Assembly: GCA_963785645.1 (NCBI GenBank)
Contig: CAWAWG010000010.1
Location: 124,001 to 188,000, forward strand
Source: Trebonia sp963785645
GTDB taxonomy: Bacteria > Actinomycetota > Actinomycetes > Streptosporangiales > Streptosporangiaceae
Direction: 5' to 3'
Length of the DNA stretch: 64,000 nucleotides
Under the pieces are notes generated by a model. That model was not told the DNA's origin, made no database searches, and saw only the letters and a list, made by a program, of their open reading frames with translations. Positions 1-8,705 of this stretch are shown here, one piece after another. The translations under genes were made by a program, and so were the position numbers. Each line of letters begins with the position of its first letter. Position 1 is the first letter of the stretch.

Positions 1-621
1 GAGGCGCTGCGGCGAGGACGCGGCGAGCACCGCGCCCCCTTCCCGCAGCAGTGTCCGCAGGGCCGCGCGCAGGACCCGCACCGGGCGTTCCGGCAGCACC
101 GCCTGCTGGAACAGCCAGCAGAACAGGACCGCGAACCCGCAGCCGGCGGCGATGAAGCCCGCTTGAGACAGGTCCTGCTGACCACCGAGGCCGGACGGCA
201 CGGCCATGAGCGCGGCCAGCAGCGGGGCCACCGCCAGCCGGCCGAAGCGGGCAGCGGTGTCACCGAACCGGCGGACGAAGGTGCCGACGAAGCAGGTGAC
301 GACAAACGCCGCGGGGCCGGCCCACGGGACTCCGGCGAGCGCTACCGCCGTGGTCACCGAGCCGATGAACAGCGGCAGGAGCAACAGCGCCGCGCCCCGC
401 TGACGGGCGGAGGCGCCCCGGAGGGCGCGGCTCGCCATGATCGTCACGATGACGGCGAGGACGCTGGAGGTCTGCGGCTGCCGGGCGAACCGGTCGATCA
501 GCCCCATCGCCGTGAAGGCGCTGATCACCGCGAAGAATGTCTGGCTCGCCTCGCGCAGCGCCACGTAGCCGGGATCAAGTCCCGCGAGCAGGCCGCCAAG
601 CCTGCCAATCGGACCCATCAT
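1..621 (-). CDS. FUSC/aromatic-acid-exporter-like membrane protein, N-terminal part
   Basis: Reading the minus strand from the ATG at 621 gives an uninterrupted frame of 207 codons that runs off the left edge, so the C-terminus is missing. The product is strongly hydrophobic, with about five to six predicted membrane segments and short arginine-rich loops. This order resembles the N-terminal half of FUSC-family (aromatic acid exporter-like) permeases; substrate unknown. A second ATG lies at 618, preceded by CAGGGA at a better spacing, so that start is equally likely. It is divergent from the acyl-CoA ligase at 797 and shares a 175-base control region with it. The family assignment rests on overall pattern only. 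Confidence 0.55.
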   Translation of the reverse strand, partial: MMGPIGRLGGLLAGLDPGYVALREASQTFFAVISAFTAMGLIDRFARQPQTSSVLAVIVTIMASRALRGASARQRGAALLLLPLFIGSVTTAVALAGVPWAGPAAFVVTCFVGTFVRRFGDTAARFGRLAVAPLLAALMAVPSGLGGQQDLSQAGFIAAGCGFAVLFCWLFQQAVLPERPVRVLRAALRTLLREGGAVLAASSPQRL

Positions 622-796
622 TCCCTGTCAGTTCCTGACTTTAAGGTCACGCTGCGCCAGTTTCACGCGCTTGCTTATCTAATAGCTGCACAATAGCACG
701 AATTGCATGCGGAAAGGAGCCGCAGTTCGCCGGAAGGTTTCGTTTTTCATAACGCTCACCAGAATTCACGGAATTCAAGAGCACGGAAGGTAGAAG

Positions 797-2338
797 ATGA
801 CAAGGATTCAGGGCATGCTGCCCGAATACTGGGCTTCGGTCGCGGCGGATAGCCCCGCGGTTGTCAATGGTGATGACGTTCTTACTTATGGCGTCTGGAA
901 TGACATGGCGAACCGCGTTGCCGACTCGCTGTACCGTCTCAGCCCCCGCTCGGAGCGCGCGTGCGTGCGCATGCACGCCCGGCGCGAGTGGTTCATCATC
1001 AACCTCGCCCTCGAGAAGCTGGGCTGGGAGCACGTCTCGCTGAACTGGCGGTTGACCCCGCACGAGGTGCGGGGGATTCTCACCGACAGCGATCCGGGTA
1101 TCTTCTTCTTCGACGACCAGCCCCCTGGTCCCCTGATCGGCGAGTGCGCCGGCCTCGGCATACCGCTCGTCGCGGTCGGCGCCGACGCCAGCGGCGCCCT
1201 GGCGTTCGGCCAGCTGCTCGACGGTCCCGATCCCACGCCGCGCAGCAGCGTCAAGCGGAAGTCGCTGATCACGTACACGTCCGGTACCACCGGAAGGCCG
1301 ATGGGAGTCGTCAGGCAGCTGCCCGGTGACGCCGCCGCGCTGGCCCGCGCGACCGAATGGACCTGGGCAAACACGTCCAAACACACCGGCCGCGACTTCC
1401 GGACGCTGCTGAGCCTGCCACTGCACCATGGCGCGGGCCCGCGGGCGGCCAAGGTCTGTCACCGCGGGGGCGGCACGGTCTACGTGCTCGACCCGTTCGA
1501 CCCGGTCCAGGCTCTGGAGATCATCGAGCGGGAGCGGATCACGAACTGGAAGGTGGTGCCGACGATGCTGCACCGCATCCGGGCGCTTCCCGAGGAGCAG
1601 CTGAAATCGTTCGACGTGAGCTCGCTGCGGTCGCTTGCCCTGGGCGCCGCGCCGGTACCGCGGGCGCTGCGGGAATGGGCTGTCGGCTACTTCGGGCGCG
1701 TGCTGCGCGAGGGATACGGCACATCGGAAACCGGCATGGTCGCCACGCTGACCCCGGCCATGCGGCCCGGGGAGCCCGGCTCCTGCGGCCGCCTCCGCCC
1801 GCATGTCGAGGTGCGGGTGACCGGCCCGGACGGCCGCGAGGTCGCACGCGGCGCGGAGGGCGAACTGTACGTCCGCACGCCGATGACGATCACCGGCTAC
1901 CTCGGCCAGGGGCCGCTGCCCGGCGACCTGCTGACCGAGGACGGGTTCTTCCGCACCGGCGACATCGGCAGGCTTGACGAAGACAATTTCCTCTACATTA
2001 CGGGCCGGATCAAGGACATGATCATCGCCGGAGGCGTCAACATCTACCCGGCGGAGATCGAGCAGGTGCTCGTCGAGCATCCGGCGGTGCTCGATGCGGC
2101 GGTGATCGGCATACCGGAAGAAACGTTCGGTGAACAGGTCATGGCCTTCTGTGAGATCCGGGCGGGGGCTGCGGTCACGCAGGGCGAACTGGCCGACTTC
2201 GTATCCGGGCGGCTGGCGCCGTTCAAGCGCCCGCGCCGTATCGAGTTCGTCGCCGAGCTGCCGCGGAACGACACCGGCAAGGTACTCAAGCGGGAGCTGC
2301 GCGCGCCGTTCTGGGCGGGCCGCGAGCTGAAGATCTGA
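797..2338 (+). CDS. ANL-superfamily acyl-CoA ligase (first copy)
   Basis: A 513-residue adenylate-forming enzyme that should activate a carboxylic acid with ATP and load it onto CoA. Visible core motifs are the phosphate loop YTSGTTG near residue 159, GYGTSETG near 305, FFRTGD near 384, the hinge GRIKDMIIAGG that follows, and the C-terminal lysine in TGKVLKREL near 494. The start follows a weak GGAAGG site. It heads a tight run with the crotonase (9-base gap), the MBL hydrolase and the alcohol dehydrogenase. The second ligase at 11186 is a close paralog with the same opening and hinge. The acid substrate cannot be read from sequence. Confidence 0.9.
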   Translation: MTRIQGMLPEYWASVAADSPAVVNGDDVLTYGVWNDMANRVADSLYRLSPRSERACVRMHARREWFIINLALEKLGWEHVSLNWRLTPHEVRGILTDSDPGIFFFDDQPPGPLIGECAGLGIPLVAVGADASGALAFGQLLDGPDPTPRSSVKRKSLITYTSGTTGRPMGVVRQLPGDAAALARATEWTWANTSKHTGRDFRTLLSLPLHHGAGPRAAKVCHRGGGTVYVLDPFDPVQALEIIERERITNWKVVPTMLHRIRALPEEQLKSFDVSSLRSLALGAAPVPRALREWAVGYFGRVLREGYGTSETGMVATLTPAMRPGEPGSCGRLRPHVEVRVTGPDGREVARGAEGELYVRTPMTITGYLGQGPLPGDLLTEDGFFRTGDIGRLDEDNFLYITGRIKDMIIAGGVNIYPAEIEQVLVEHPAVLDAAVIGIPEETFGEQVMAFCEIRAGAAVTQGELADFVSGRLAPFKRPRRIEFVAELPRNDTGKVLKRELRAPFWAGRELKI

Positions 2339-2347
2339 GGGCGTGAC

Positions 2348-3163
2348 ATGAACCAGCCAGACGGTGACGCGAGTGTGCCGCAGGTCGTGCTCGACCGGTG
2401 CGGCGCCATCGGCCTGCTGAGGCTCAACCGGCCGGAGCGAGCCAACGCCTTCAGCGTGACCATGCGCGGCGAGCTGCTCGCGGCGGCTCAGGCGATCGCG
2501 GCGGACGAGTCGGTCCGCGCGGTCATCCTCACCGGCACGGGCAAGTACTTCTCGGCCGGGGCCGACCTGCGGGAGCCGCGGGCGGTGCGGGCCGCGGGCC
2601 GCAAGCGGTTTCCCGGCGCCACCGACCTCAGCGGCATCCCCCAGCCCGTCATCGCCGCGATCAACGGACCGGCGCTGGGCGGCGGCTGCGAGATAGCGCT
2701 GACGTGCGACTTCCGGTTCATGGCGGCGGATGCGCTGATCGGTCTCACCGAGATCAGATTCGGGTCGCTGCCCATCGGCGGGGGAACCGCGCGGCTCCCC
2801 CGCCTCGTCGGCCTCGCGGCCGCCCGGACGATGATCATGACCGGCGATCCGATCGACGCGCAGGAAGCCGAGCGGATCGGCCTCGCCGATCGCGTGGTTG
2901 AGCCGGGGAAGCTGATGGACGAGTCGCTGGCGTTCGCCCAGCGGCTCGCGCAACGTCCGAGCTATGCGATGCGTACCGCGAAAGCTCTGCTCAACAGCTG
3001 CCTCGATACGGACCTGCCGACGGCGCTCAAGCGGGAGAAGGAGCTGGCGCGCTCGATGGCCAGCCGCGAGGAACTCGAAGCGGCACGCCTCGCGGCCGCG
3101 CGGAGCATGCCGACGTACGCGCGGATCTTCGCACAGCCAGACGGACACGAAGCGGCCGGGTAG
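2348..3163 (+). CDS. enoyl-CoA hydratase/isomerase (crotonase) family protein
   Basis: A 271-residue crotonase-fold enzyme acting on an acyl-CoA thioester, probably the product of the ligase just upstream. The oxyanion-hole segments FSAGADL (about residue 70) and NGPALGGGCE are intact. The first catalytic glutamate is present in TEIRFG (about 134). At the position of the second glutamate of classical hydratases the sequence reads ARTMIMTGD (about 160), so that glutamate is replaced. This suggests isomerase or another crotonase chemistry rather than simple hydration. GAGGG seven bases before the ATG supports the start. It is followed by the MBL-fold gene after 12 bases. Confidence 0.88.
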   Translation: MNQPDGDASVPQVVLDRCGAIGLLRLNRPERANAFSVTMRGELLAAAQAIAADESVRAVILTGTGKYFSAGADLREPRAVRAAGRKRFPGATDLSGIPQPVIAAINGPALGGGCEIALTCDFRFMAADALIGLTEIRFGSLPIGGGTARLPRLVGLAAARTMIMTGDPIDAQEAERIGLADRVVEPGKLMDESLAFAQRLAQRPSYAMRTAKALLNSCLDTDLPTALKREKELARSMASREELEAARLAAARSMPTYARIFAQPDGHEAAG

Positions 3164-3175
3164 GGCGAGGCGTTC

Positions 3176-4234
3176 ATGGATATCGCTAGCCCGGTGCAGT
3201 ACGAGACATGGGGGGCCTGCCAGGTACCCCCGGTTGAACGCGTGCGCGACGGCCTGTGGTCCGTTCCCGTGCCGATGCCGAAAAGCAGCCTGAGGTACAC
3301 GCTCGCCTACGCCTTCGAATCGCCGGGCGGCGTGTCGATCGTGGACGCCGGCTGGAACGCCGACGTGTCCTGGGACGGACTTGTCGACGGACTGGCCACG
3401 GCCGGCTTCAAGCCCCGCCACGTGCGCGCCCTCATCGCCACCCACTCCCATACCGACCATTACGGCCTGGCCGACCGCGTCCGGCAGTCGACGGGCGCGC
3501 GCATCGCGCTGCATCGCGCGGACGCCGCGACCATCAGCGGCGGGCACGGGCCGACGCGAGAAGATCTCTCCGCGGCCAGGCGCGACCTCGGCCGCCGGAT
3601 CGGCGCGCCTGGCCAGCGCGCCGCCGGCCGGGCCGGCGGCGCCGGCCCGCACCTCGGTGAGACGGCGGAGCAGGCACCGCGGTACAGCGCACAGACGTGG
3701 CCCGACGTGCTGATCGAGGACGGCGACCAGGTGGACCTGCCCGGCTGGAACCTGCGGGCGATCTGGACTCCGGGACATTCACCGGGACATGTGTGCTACT
3801 ACGAGCAGGACCTGGGACTGCTCCTCGCGGGCGACCACGTGCTGCCGCGGATCACGCCGAACATCGCGGTGGGCACCAGCCAGCAGGCCGATCCCCTCGG
3901 CGACTACCTCGCCTCGCTCACGGCCATCGGCGATCTCCCCGTGACCGAGGTGCTGCCCGCCCATCAGTACCGGTTTCACGGGCTCCGGCAGCGGGTCGAT
4001 GAGCTGACCGCACACCACGAGGCCAGGCTGGCCCAGATCGAGGACGTCGCCGGCGGCAGCGAGGGCATCAGCTGCTGGGAGATCACCGCGCGGCTCGACT
4101 GGTCCCGGCCCTTCGACTCGCTGCCGCCCAGGCTCAAGCGGGCGGCGGCCAGGGAGACGCTCGCGCATCTCGTCTTGCTCCAGCTTCGCGGCAGGCTGCG
4201 CGGCGACGGCGGGCGGCCGGAACGATGGTGCTAA
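3176..4234 (+). CDS. MBL-fold metallo-hydrolase
   Basis: A 352-residue metallo-beta-lactamase-fold protein. The metal-binding set is complete: THSHTDHYG near residue 88 (HxHxDH), GHSPGH near 199, GDH near 219 and a late histidine in PAHQ near 261. A C-terminal helical region follows, as in glyoxalase-II-like and acyl-CoA-thioesterase-like members of this group. Set between a crotonase and an alcohol dehydrogenase, a thioester or ester hydrolase role is likely. Its 3' end overlaps the next gene by 10 bases, indicating co-transcription and coupled translation. The exact substrate is unknown. Confidence 0.88.
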   Translation: MDIASPVQYETWGACQVPPVERVRDGLWSVPVPMPKSSLRYTLAYAFESPGGVSIVDAGWNADVSWDGLVDGLATAGFKPRHVRALIATHSHTDHYGLADRVRQSTGARIALHRADAATISGGHGPTREDLSAARRDLGRRIGAPGQRAAGRAGGAGPHLGETAEQAPRYSAQTWPDVLIEDGDQVDLPGWNLRAIWTPGHSPGHVCYYEQDLGLLLAGDHVLPRITPNIAVGTSQQADPLGDYLASLTAIGDLPVTEVLPAHQYRFHGLRQRVDELTAHHEARLAQIEDVAGGSEGISCWEITARLDWSRPFDSLPPRLKRAAARETLAHLVLLQLRGRLRGDGGRPERWC

Positions 4235-5319
4235 CCGTGCGCGCGGCCGTCGTCAGGGAGCCCGGGGCCGGGTTCTCGATCGAGGATGTCAGCCTGTTCG
4301 GGCCGGGCCCCGGGCAGGTCCGGGTGGTGATGGCCGCGGCCGGGGTCTGCCAGTCGGACCTGTCCGCCGCCAGCGGGAAGATCCCGGTGCCGTTCCCCGC
4401 CGTCCTCGGTCACGAGGGGGCCGGCACGGTGTCCGCGACCGGGCCGGGTGTGACGCGCGTCGGTGTCGGCGACCGGGTGCTGCTGCTCATGCGCTCCTCG
4501 TGCGGGCGGTGCTGGTCCTGCGCCCGCGGGGAACCGCAGCTCTGTCAGCGGGCCGCGCTCGGACGGGCCGTGCCCTACGGACGGCTGGCCGACGGGACCG
4601 ACGTCTACTCCGCGTTCCGTGTCGCCGCCTTCGGCGAGCAGACGGTGACCCACGAGCGTCATGTCGTCCCCGTGCCCGACGGACTGGCGCTGGCCGACGT
4701 GGCACCGCTCGGGTGTGCGGCCCTCACCGGGGTGGGGGCCGTCCAGAATGCCGCGCGGGTGCGGGACGGCGAGTCGGTGGCGGTCATCGGGGTCGGCGGG
4801 GTCGGGCTCTTCGCCGTTCAGGCCGCCCGGATGGCGGGGGCACGGACGGTCGTCGCGATTGACCCCAACGGGGCCAGGAGGCGGCTCGCGGAGGAACTCG
4901 GGGCCACCCATTCCTTTGCTCCCGGCCCCGGCCTGCGCGTCCGCGTCAGGGAACTCACCGACGGACGCGGTGCCGACTATGTGCTCGACTGCGTGGGGCA
5001 GGGTGCGACGATCCGGCTCGCGCTGGACGCGATCCGGCGCGGCGGCCATGTCGTGGTCGTCGGCATCGGCGACCGCGACGACCAGTGCCCGCTCGGCTCC
5101 GGCGAACTGGTCCGCCGCGCCGTGACGGTCAGCGGGTGCCTTTACGGTGCCTGGGATCCGGCGACCGGTGCCGCGCTGCTCTTCGACCAGGTAATGAGCG
5201 GCCGCCTCAGGCTCGCCGAGCTCTCGACCAGGCACCAGGGCATCGGCGCCCTGCCCGACGCGATCACCGCCGCGCACCGTGGTGAGGGTGGCAGACAGGT
5301 CCTGGTCTACGACGGCTGA
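4225..5319 (+). CDS. zinc-dependent alcohol dehydrogenase (MDR superfamily)
   Basis: A 364-residue medium-chain dehydrogenase/reductase. The catalytic zinc site is seen in GVCQSDL and GHEGAGT (near residue 62). The structural-zinc loop is CGRCWSCARG followed by a fourth cysteine near residue 92 onward. The Rossmann motif GVGGVGLFAVQAA near 188 followed by an acidic residue in AIDPNG points to NAD. The layout resembles class III and aryl/allyl alcohol dehydrogenases. It is the last gene of the 797-5319 run, and its 3' end overlaps the convergent ispG gene by 13 bases. A plausible role is alcohol to aldehyde oxidation feeding the aldehyde dehydrogenase at 9671 (inference). Confidence 0.9.
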   Translation: MVLTVRAAVVREPGAGFSIEDVSLFGPGPGQVRVVMAAAGVCQSDLSAASGKIPVPFPAVLGHEGAGTVSATGPGVTRVGVGDRVLLLMRSSCGRCWSCARGEPQLCQRAALGRAVPYGRLADGTDVYSAFRVAAFGEQTVTHERHVVPVPDGLALADVAPLGCAALTGVGAVQNAARVRDGESVAVIGVGGVGLFAVQAARMAGARTVVAIDPNGARRRLAEELGATHSFAPGPGLRVRVRELTDGRGADYVLDCVGQGATIRLALDAIRRGGHVVVVGIGDRDDQCPLGSGELVRRAVTVSGCLYGAWDPATGAALLFDQVMSGRLRLAELSTRHQGIGALPDAITAAHRGEGGRQVLVYDG

Positions 5320-6476
5320 CCCGGCTGCCCGTCCGCGTCGTTCCTCAGCTCATCGGCCAGGCCCATGGCCTCCTCGATGAGGGCTTCCACGATCTGCGAT
5401 TCGGGAACCGTCCTGACGACCTTGCCCCGGACGAAGATCTGGCCCTTGCCGTTGCCCGACGCGACCCCAAGATCCGCCTCGCGCGCCTCTCCGGGTCCGT
5501 TCACCACGCACCCCATGACCGCCACCCGCAACGGCACGTCCAACCCGTCGAGGGCGGCCGTCACCTCCGCGACGAGGCGGTACACATCGACTTGAGCCCG
5601 GCCGCACGACGGGCAGGACACGATCTCCAGACCCCGCTCCCGGAGGCCGAGCGCCTCAAGCACCGCGATCCCGACCTTGACCTCCTCGACCGGGGGCGCC
5701 GACAGCGACACCCGGATGGTGTCGCCGATCCCCTCCGCCAGCAGCGCGCCGAACGCCACGGCCGACTTGACCGTGCCCTGGAACGCCGGTCCCGCCTCGG
5801 TCACTCCCAGATGCAACGGGTAATCACACCGCCGCGCGAGTTGGCGGTACGCGTCGATCATGACCACGGGGTCGTGGTGCTTGACCGAGATCTTGATGTC
5901 GCGGAAGCCGTGCTCCTCGAAGAGGGAGCACTCCCACAGCGCCGACTCGACCAGCGCCTCCGGTGTGGCCTTGCCGTACTTGGCGAGCAGCCGCTTGTCC
6001 AGGGAGCCCGCGTTCACGCCGATCCTGATCGGGGTGCCGGTCTCGGAGGCGGCCTTCGCGATCTCCTTGACCTTGTCGTCGAACTCCTTGATGTTGCCCG
6101 GGTTCACCCGGACCGCCGCACAGCCCGCGCTGATCGCCGCGAACACGTACTTCGGCTGGAAGTGAATGTCGGCGATGACCGGGATCTGGGACTTCCTCGC
6201 GATCGCGGGCAGCGCGTCCGCGTCGTCCTGGGACGGCACCGCCACCCGGACAATCTGGCATCCCGCCGCGGTCAGCTCGGCGATCTGCTGCAAGGTCGCG
6301 TTGACATTCGCCGTGGGCGTGGTGGTCATCGACTGCACCGACACCGGCGCGTCGCCGCCGACCGGCACGCTCCCGACCTTAAGCTGCCGGGACGCGCGCC
6401 GGGCGACGGACGGGCCCGGGCGGAGCGACGGCATCGGCAGCATGACGGCCGCGTTCTGGTCACCGGATGTTGTCAC
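5307..6476 (-). CDS. ispG: 4-hydroxy-3-methylbut-2-enyl diphosphate synthase
   Basis: IspG (GcpE) converts 2-C-methyl-D-erythritol 2,4-cyclodiphosphate to HMBPP, the penultimate MEP-pathway step, with a 4Fe-4S cluster. The 389-residue length fits bacterial IspG. The N-terminal TIM-barrel part opens with a typical VPVGGDAPVSVQSM stretch. Cluster ligands are visible in SCPSCG (about residue 286) and VMGCVVNGPGE (about 320). The start overlaps the end of dxs by 17 bases, so the two form a dxs-ispG operon. The stop overlaps the convergent alcohol dehydrogenase by 13 bases. Confidence 0.96.
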   Translation of the reverse strand: MTTSGDQNAAVMLPMPSLRPGPSVARRASRQLKVGSVPVGGDAPVSVQSMTTTPTANVNATLQQIAELTAAGCQIVRVAVPSQDDADALPAIARKSQIPVIADIHFQPKYVFAAISAGCAAVRVNPGNIKEFDDKVKEIAKAASETGTPIRIGVNAGSLDKRLLAKYGKATPEALVESALWECSLFEEHGFRDIKISVKHHDPVVMIDAYRQLARRCDYPLHLGVTEAGPAFQGTVKSAVAFGALLAEGIGDTIRVSLSAPPVEEVKVGIAVLEALGLRERGLEIVSCPSCGRAQVDVYRLVAEVTAALDGLDVPLRVAVMGCVVNGPGEAREADLGVASGNGKGQIFVRGKVVRTVPESQIVEALIEEAMGLADELRNDADGQPGQPS

Positions 6477-8433
6477 GGTCTTCCTCTCCTGTCGCCGTCC
6501 CGGCAGCTGGCGTCACCGCGCCGCCCGGGGCCGGACTCGTTTTGAGCTGGAGCCGTCCCAGTACCTGACGGGCGATATCCGCACCGCTCAGGCCCATCTC
6601 GGCGAGAATCTCCGCCCGGCTGCCGTGGTCCAGGAAACGCTGCGCGATGCCGAGGGTCAGGAACGGGGTGCGCACCCCGGCATCGTTCATGGCCAGGAGC
6701 GTCGCGGCACCGCTGCCGCCCACTCGTCCGCTGTCCTCGACGACCACGGCGAGATCGCGCCCCGCGGCCAGCCCGAACAGCTCCGGGTCGACCGGTTTGA
6801 CCCAGCGCGGGTCCACCACCGTGGCGGAAACCCCGTATCCGGCCAGCCGCTCGGCCGCCGCCAGGCAGGGCCGGGCCATGGCGCCGACGGCGATCAGCAG
6901 GACGTCGCCGTTGTTCGCCTTCTCGTCCGGGCAACGCAGGATATCCACGCCACCGCGGCGGCCGACCGGGGGGATGTCATCGCCCACCTGCCCCTTGGGA
7001 AACCGGATGGCGGTGGGGGCATCGGCGATGCCGATCGCCTCGTGCAGCGAGAGCCGCAGTGTCGCCGCGTCGCGGGGGGCGGCGAGCCGCAGCCCGGGAA
7101 CCACCTGCAGTATCGACATGTCCCACATGCCGTTGTGGCTCGGGCCGTCCTCTCCGGTGACACCGGCCCGGTCGAGCACGAAGGTCACGCCGCAGCCGTG
7201 CAGGGCGCAGTCCAGGAGGACCTGGTCGAACGCCCGGTTGAGGAACGTCGAGTAGACCGCCACCACCGGGTGGAGCCCGCCCAGTGCCATGCCCGCCGCC
7301 GAGGTCACGGCGTGCTGCTCGGCGATGCCGACGTCGAAGGTCCGTTCCGGGTAAGCGAGCGAGAACTCGGTGAGCCCGACCGGGTGGAGCATGGCCGCCG
7401 TGACGGCCACGACGTCGCCGCGCTCGACCCCGATCTTCAGCATTTCCTCGGAGAACACGGAAGTCCAGGTCCGGACGGGCTCACTGAGCGGCGCGCCGGT
7501 CGCCGGATCGCATACCCCGATCGCATGGCGGCGGTCGGCCTCGTCCTCCTCGGCCGGCCGGTAGCCCAGGCCCTTGACCGTGCGGCAGTGCACGACGACC
7601 GGGCCGGGGAAGTCCCTGGCGGCCGCGAAGCTCGCCTCCAGGGCGGCCACGTCGTGGCCGTCGACCGGGCCGATATATTTCAGGCCGAGGTGATCGAACA
7701 GGGTCTCGGGCACCACCATGTCCTTCAGCCCCGCCTTGGCCCCGTGGGCCAGACGGAACATGGTCCGCCCGGCCCCGGGCACGGAGAGCAGGGTCTTCTT
7801 GCCCCAGGCGAGGAACCCCTCGTACTGCGGTCTTGCCCGCAGCCGGGCCAGGTGGTTGGCCAGGCCGCCGATCGTCGGGCTGTAGGACCGCTTATTGTCG
7901 TTGACGACGATGATGACCTGCCGGTCCTTCGCCGCGGCGATGTTGTTGAGCGCCTCAAAGGACATTCCACCGGTCAGTGCGCCGTCGCCGACCACCACCA
8001 CGACGTGCCGGTCCGCGCCAGAGAGCACCTGATGTGCCTTGGCAAGCCCGTCGCCATACGACAGCGCGGTCGACGCGTGCGAGTTCTCGATGATGTCGTG
8101 GACCGATTCGGCCCTGCTCGTGTAACCGGATAGCCCGTTCTTCTTCCTGAGCGTTCCAAATTCATCCCGGCGCCCGGTGATAATCTTGTGAACGTATGCC
8201 TGGTGCCCCGTATCCCAGAGAATGCAATCGGCTGGGGATTCAAACACCCGGTGCAGCGCGAGGGTGAGTTCCACCACGCCGAGGTTTGGCCCGAGGTGGC
8301 CGCCCGTGCGGGAAACTGATGTAACGAGAAAGGCGCGGATTTCCCCGGCCAGCTGGGCGAGTTCTTCGTGGCTCAGCGACCTGAGATCGGCCGGACGGTG
8401 AATCGTTTCGAGCAGCGTCGGCCCGCTCACCAT
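6460..8433 (-). CDS. dxs: 1-deoxy-D-xylulose-5-phosphate synthase
   Basis: DXS condenses pyruvate and glyceraldehyde-3-phosphate, the first MEP step, using thiamine diphosphate. The thiamine motif GDGALTGG lies near residue 149, GHLGPNLG near the N-terminus, and the catalytic glutamate is in AEQHAVT near residue 370, as in characterised DXS. I chose the ATG at 8433 because GACAGGAATCGC precedes it and translation then begins MVSGPTLLE, the family start. The open frame extends 60 codons upstream without family-like sequence. Length is 657 residues. It is followed by overlapping ispG and is divergent from ispH. Confidence 0.95.
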   Translation of the reverse strand: MVSGPTLLETIHRPADLRSLSHEELAQLAGEIRAFLVTSVSRTGGHLGPNLGVVELTLALHRVFESPADCILWDTGHQAYVHKIITGRRDEFGTLRKKNGLSGYTSRAESVHDIIENSHASTALSYGDGLAKAHQVLSGADRHVVVVVGDGALTGGMSFEALNNIAAAKDRQVIIVVNDNKRSYSPTIGGLANHLARLRARPQYEGFLAWGKKTLLSVPGAGRTMFRLAHGAKAGLKDMVVPETLFDHLGLKYIGPVDGHDVAALEASFAAARDFPGPVVVHCRTVKGLGYRPAEEDEADRRHAIGVCDPATGAPLSEPVRTWTSVFSEEMLKIGVERGDVVAVTAAMLHPVGLTEFSLAYPERTFDVGIAEQHAVTSAAGMALGGLHPVVAVYSTFLNRAFDQVLLDCALHGCGVTFVLDRAGVTGEDGPSHNGMWDMSILQVVPGLRLAAPRDAATLRLSLHEAIGIADAPTAIRFPKGQVGDDIPPVGRRGGVDILRCPDEKANNGDVLLIAVGAMARPCLAAAERLAGYGVSATVVDPRWVKPVDPELFGLAAGRDLAVVVEDSGRVGGSGAATLLAMNDAGVRTPFLTLGIAQRFLDHGSRAEILAEMGLSGADIARQVLGRLQLKTSPAPGGAVTPAAGTATGEEDRDNIR

Positions 8434-8516
8434 GCGATTCCTGTCGGCCGCGGGGATAGCTGCTGCGGATTTCTCATTGGACCGCCATTCTCTTGTCAGG
8501 CCGGTTCGGCCATGCC

Positions 8517-8542
8517 GGGATAACCCAAACCGGGGATAACCC
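8517..8542. repeat. direct repeat GGGATAACCC in dxs-ispH divergent region
   Basis: The ten-base word GGGATAACCC occurs at 8517-8526 and again at 8533-8542, 16 bases apart, between the divergent dxs and ispH starts. A further GCGGATAGC follows. This arrangement suggests a binding site for a regulator serving both MEP transcripts, but no regulator is known. Confidence 0.4.
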
Positions 8543-8705
8543 GAGGTGCGGATAGCACCGAGTATGCCTACTGCCGGATCGGAGCGAAATGGTCGTTCAG
8601 CTATGCGGGACACGGACTATGCGGCCAACTGCCCGATGCGTAGCGTAATTGGCGGGCAAACCTGAGCCTCCTGGACTCGGGCCCCCGGCAACGTGAGGAG
8701 CAGTC

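Noticed and set aside
647..3778. A 1043-codon open frame on the minus strand
   Set aside because: It lies antisense to the ligase, crotonase and MBL genes, all with clear motifs; its arginine/proline-rich translation is a GC-bias artefact.
6166..8133. A 655-codon plus-strand frame
   Set aside because: Antisense to ispG and dxs, which carry family motifs; no motif in the plus-strand product.
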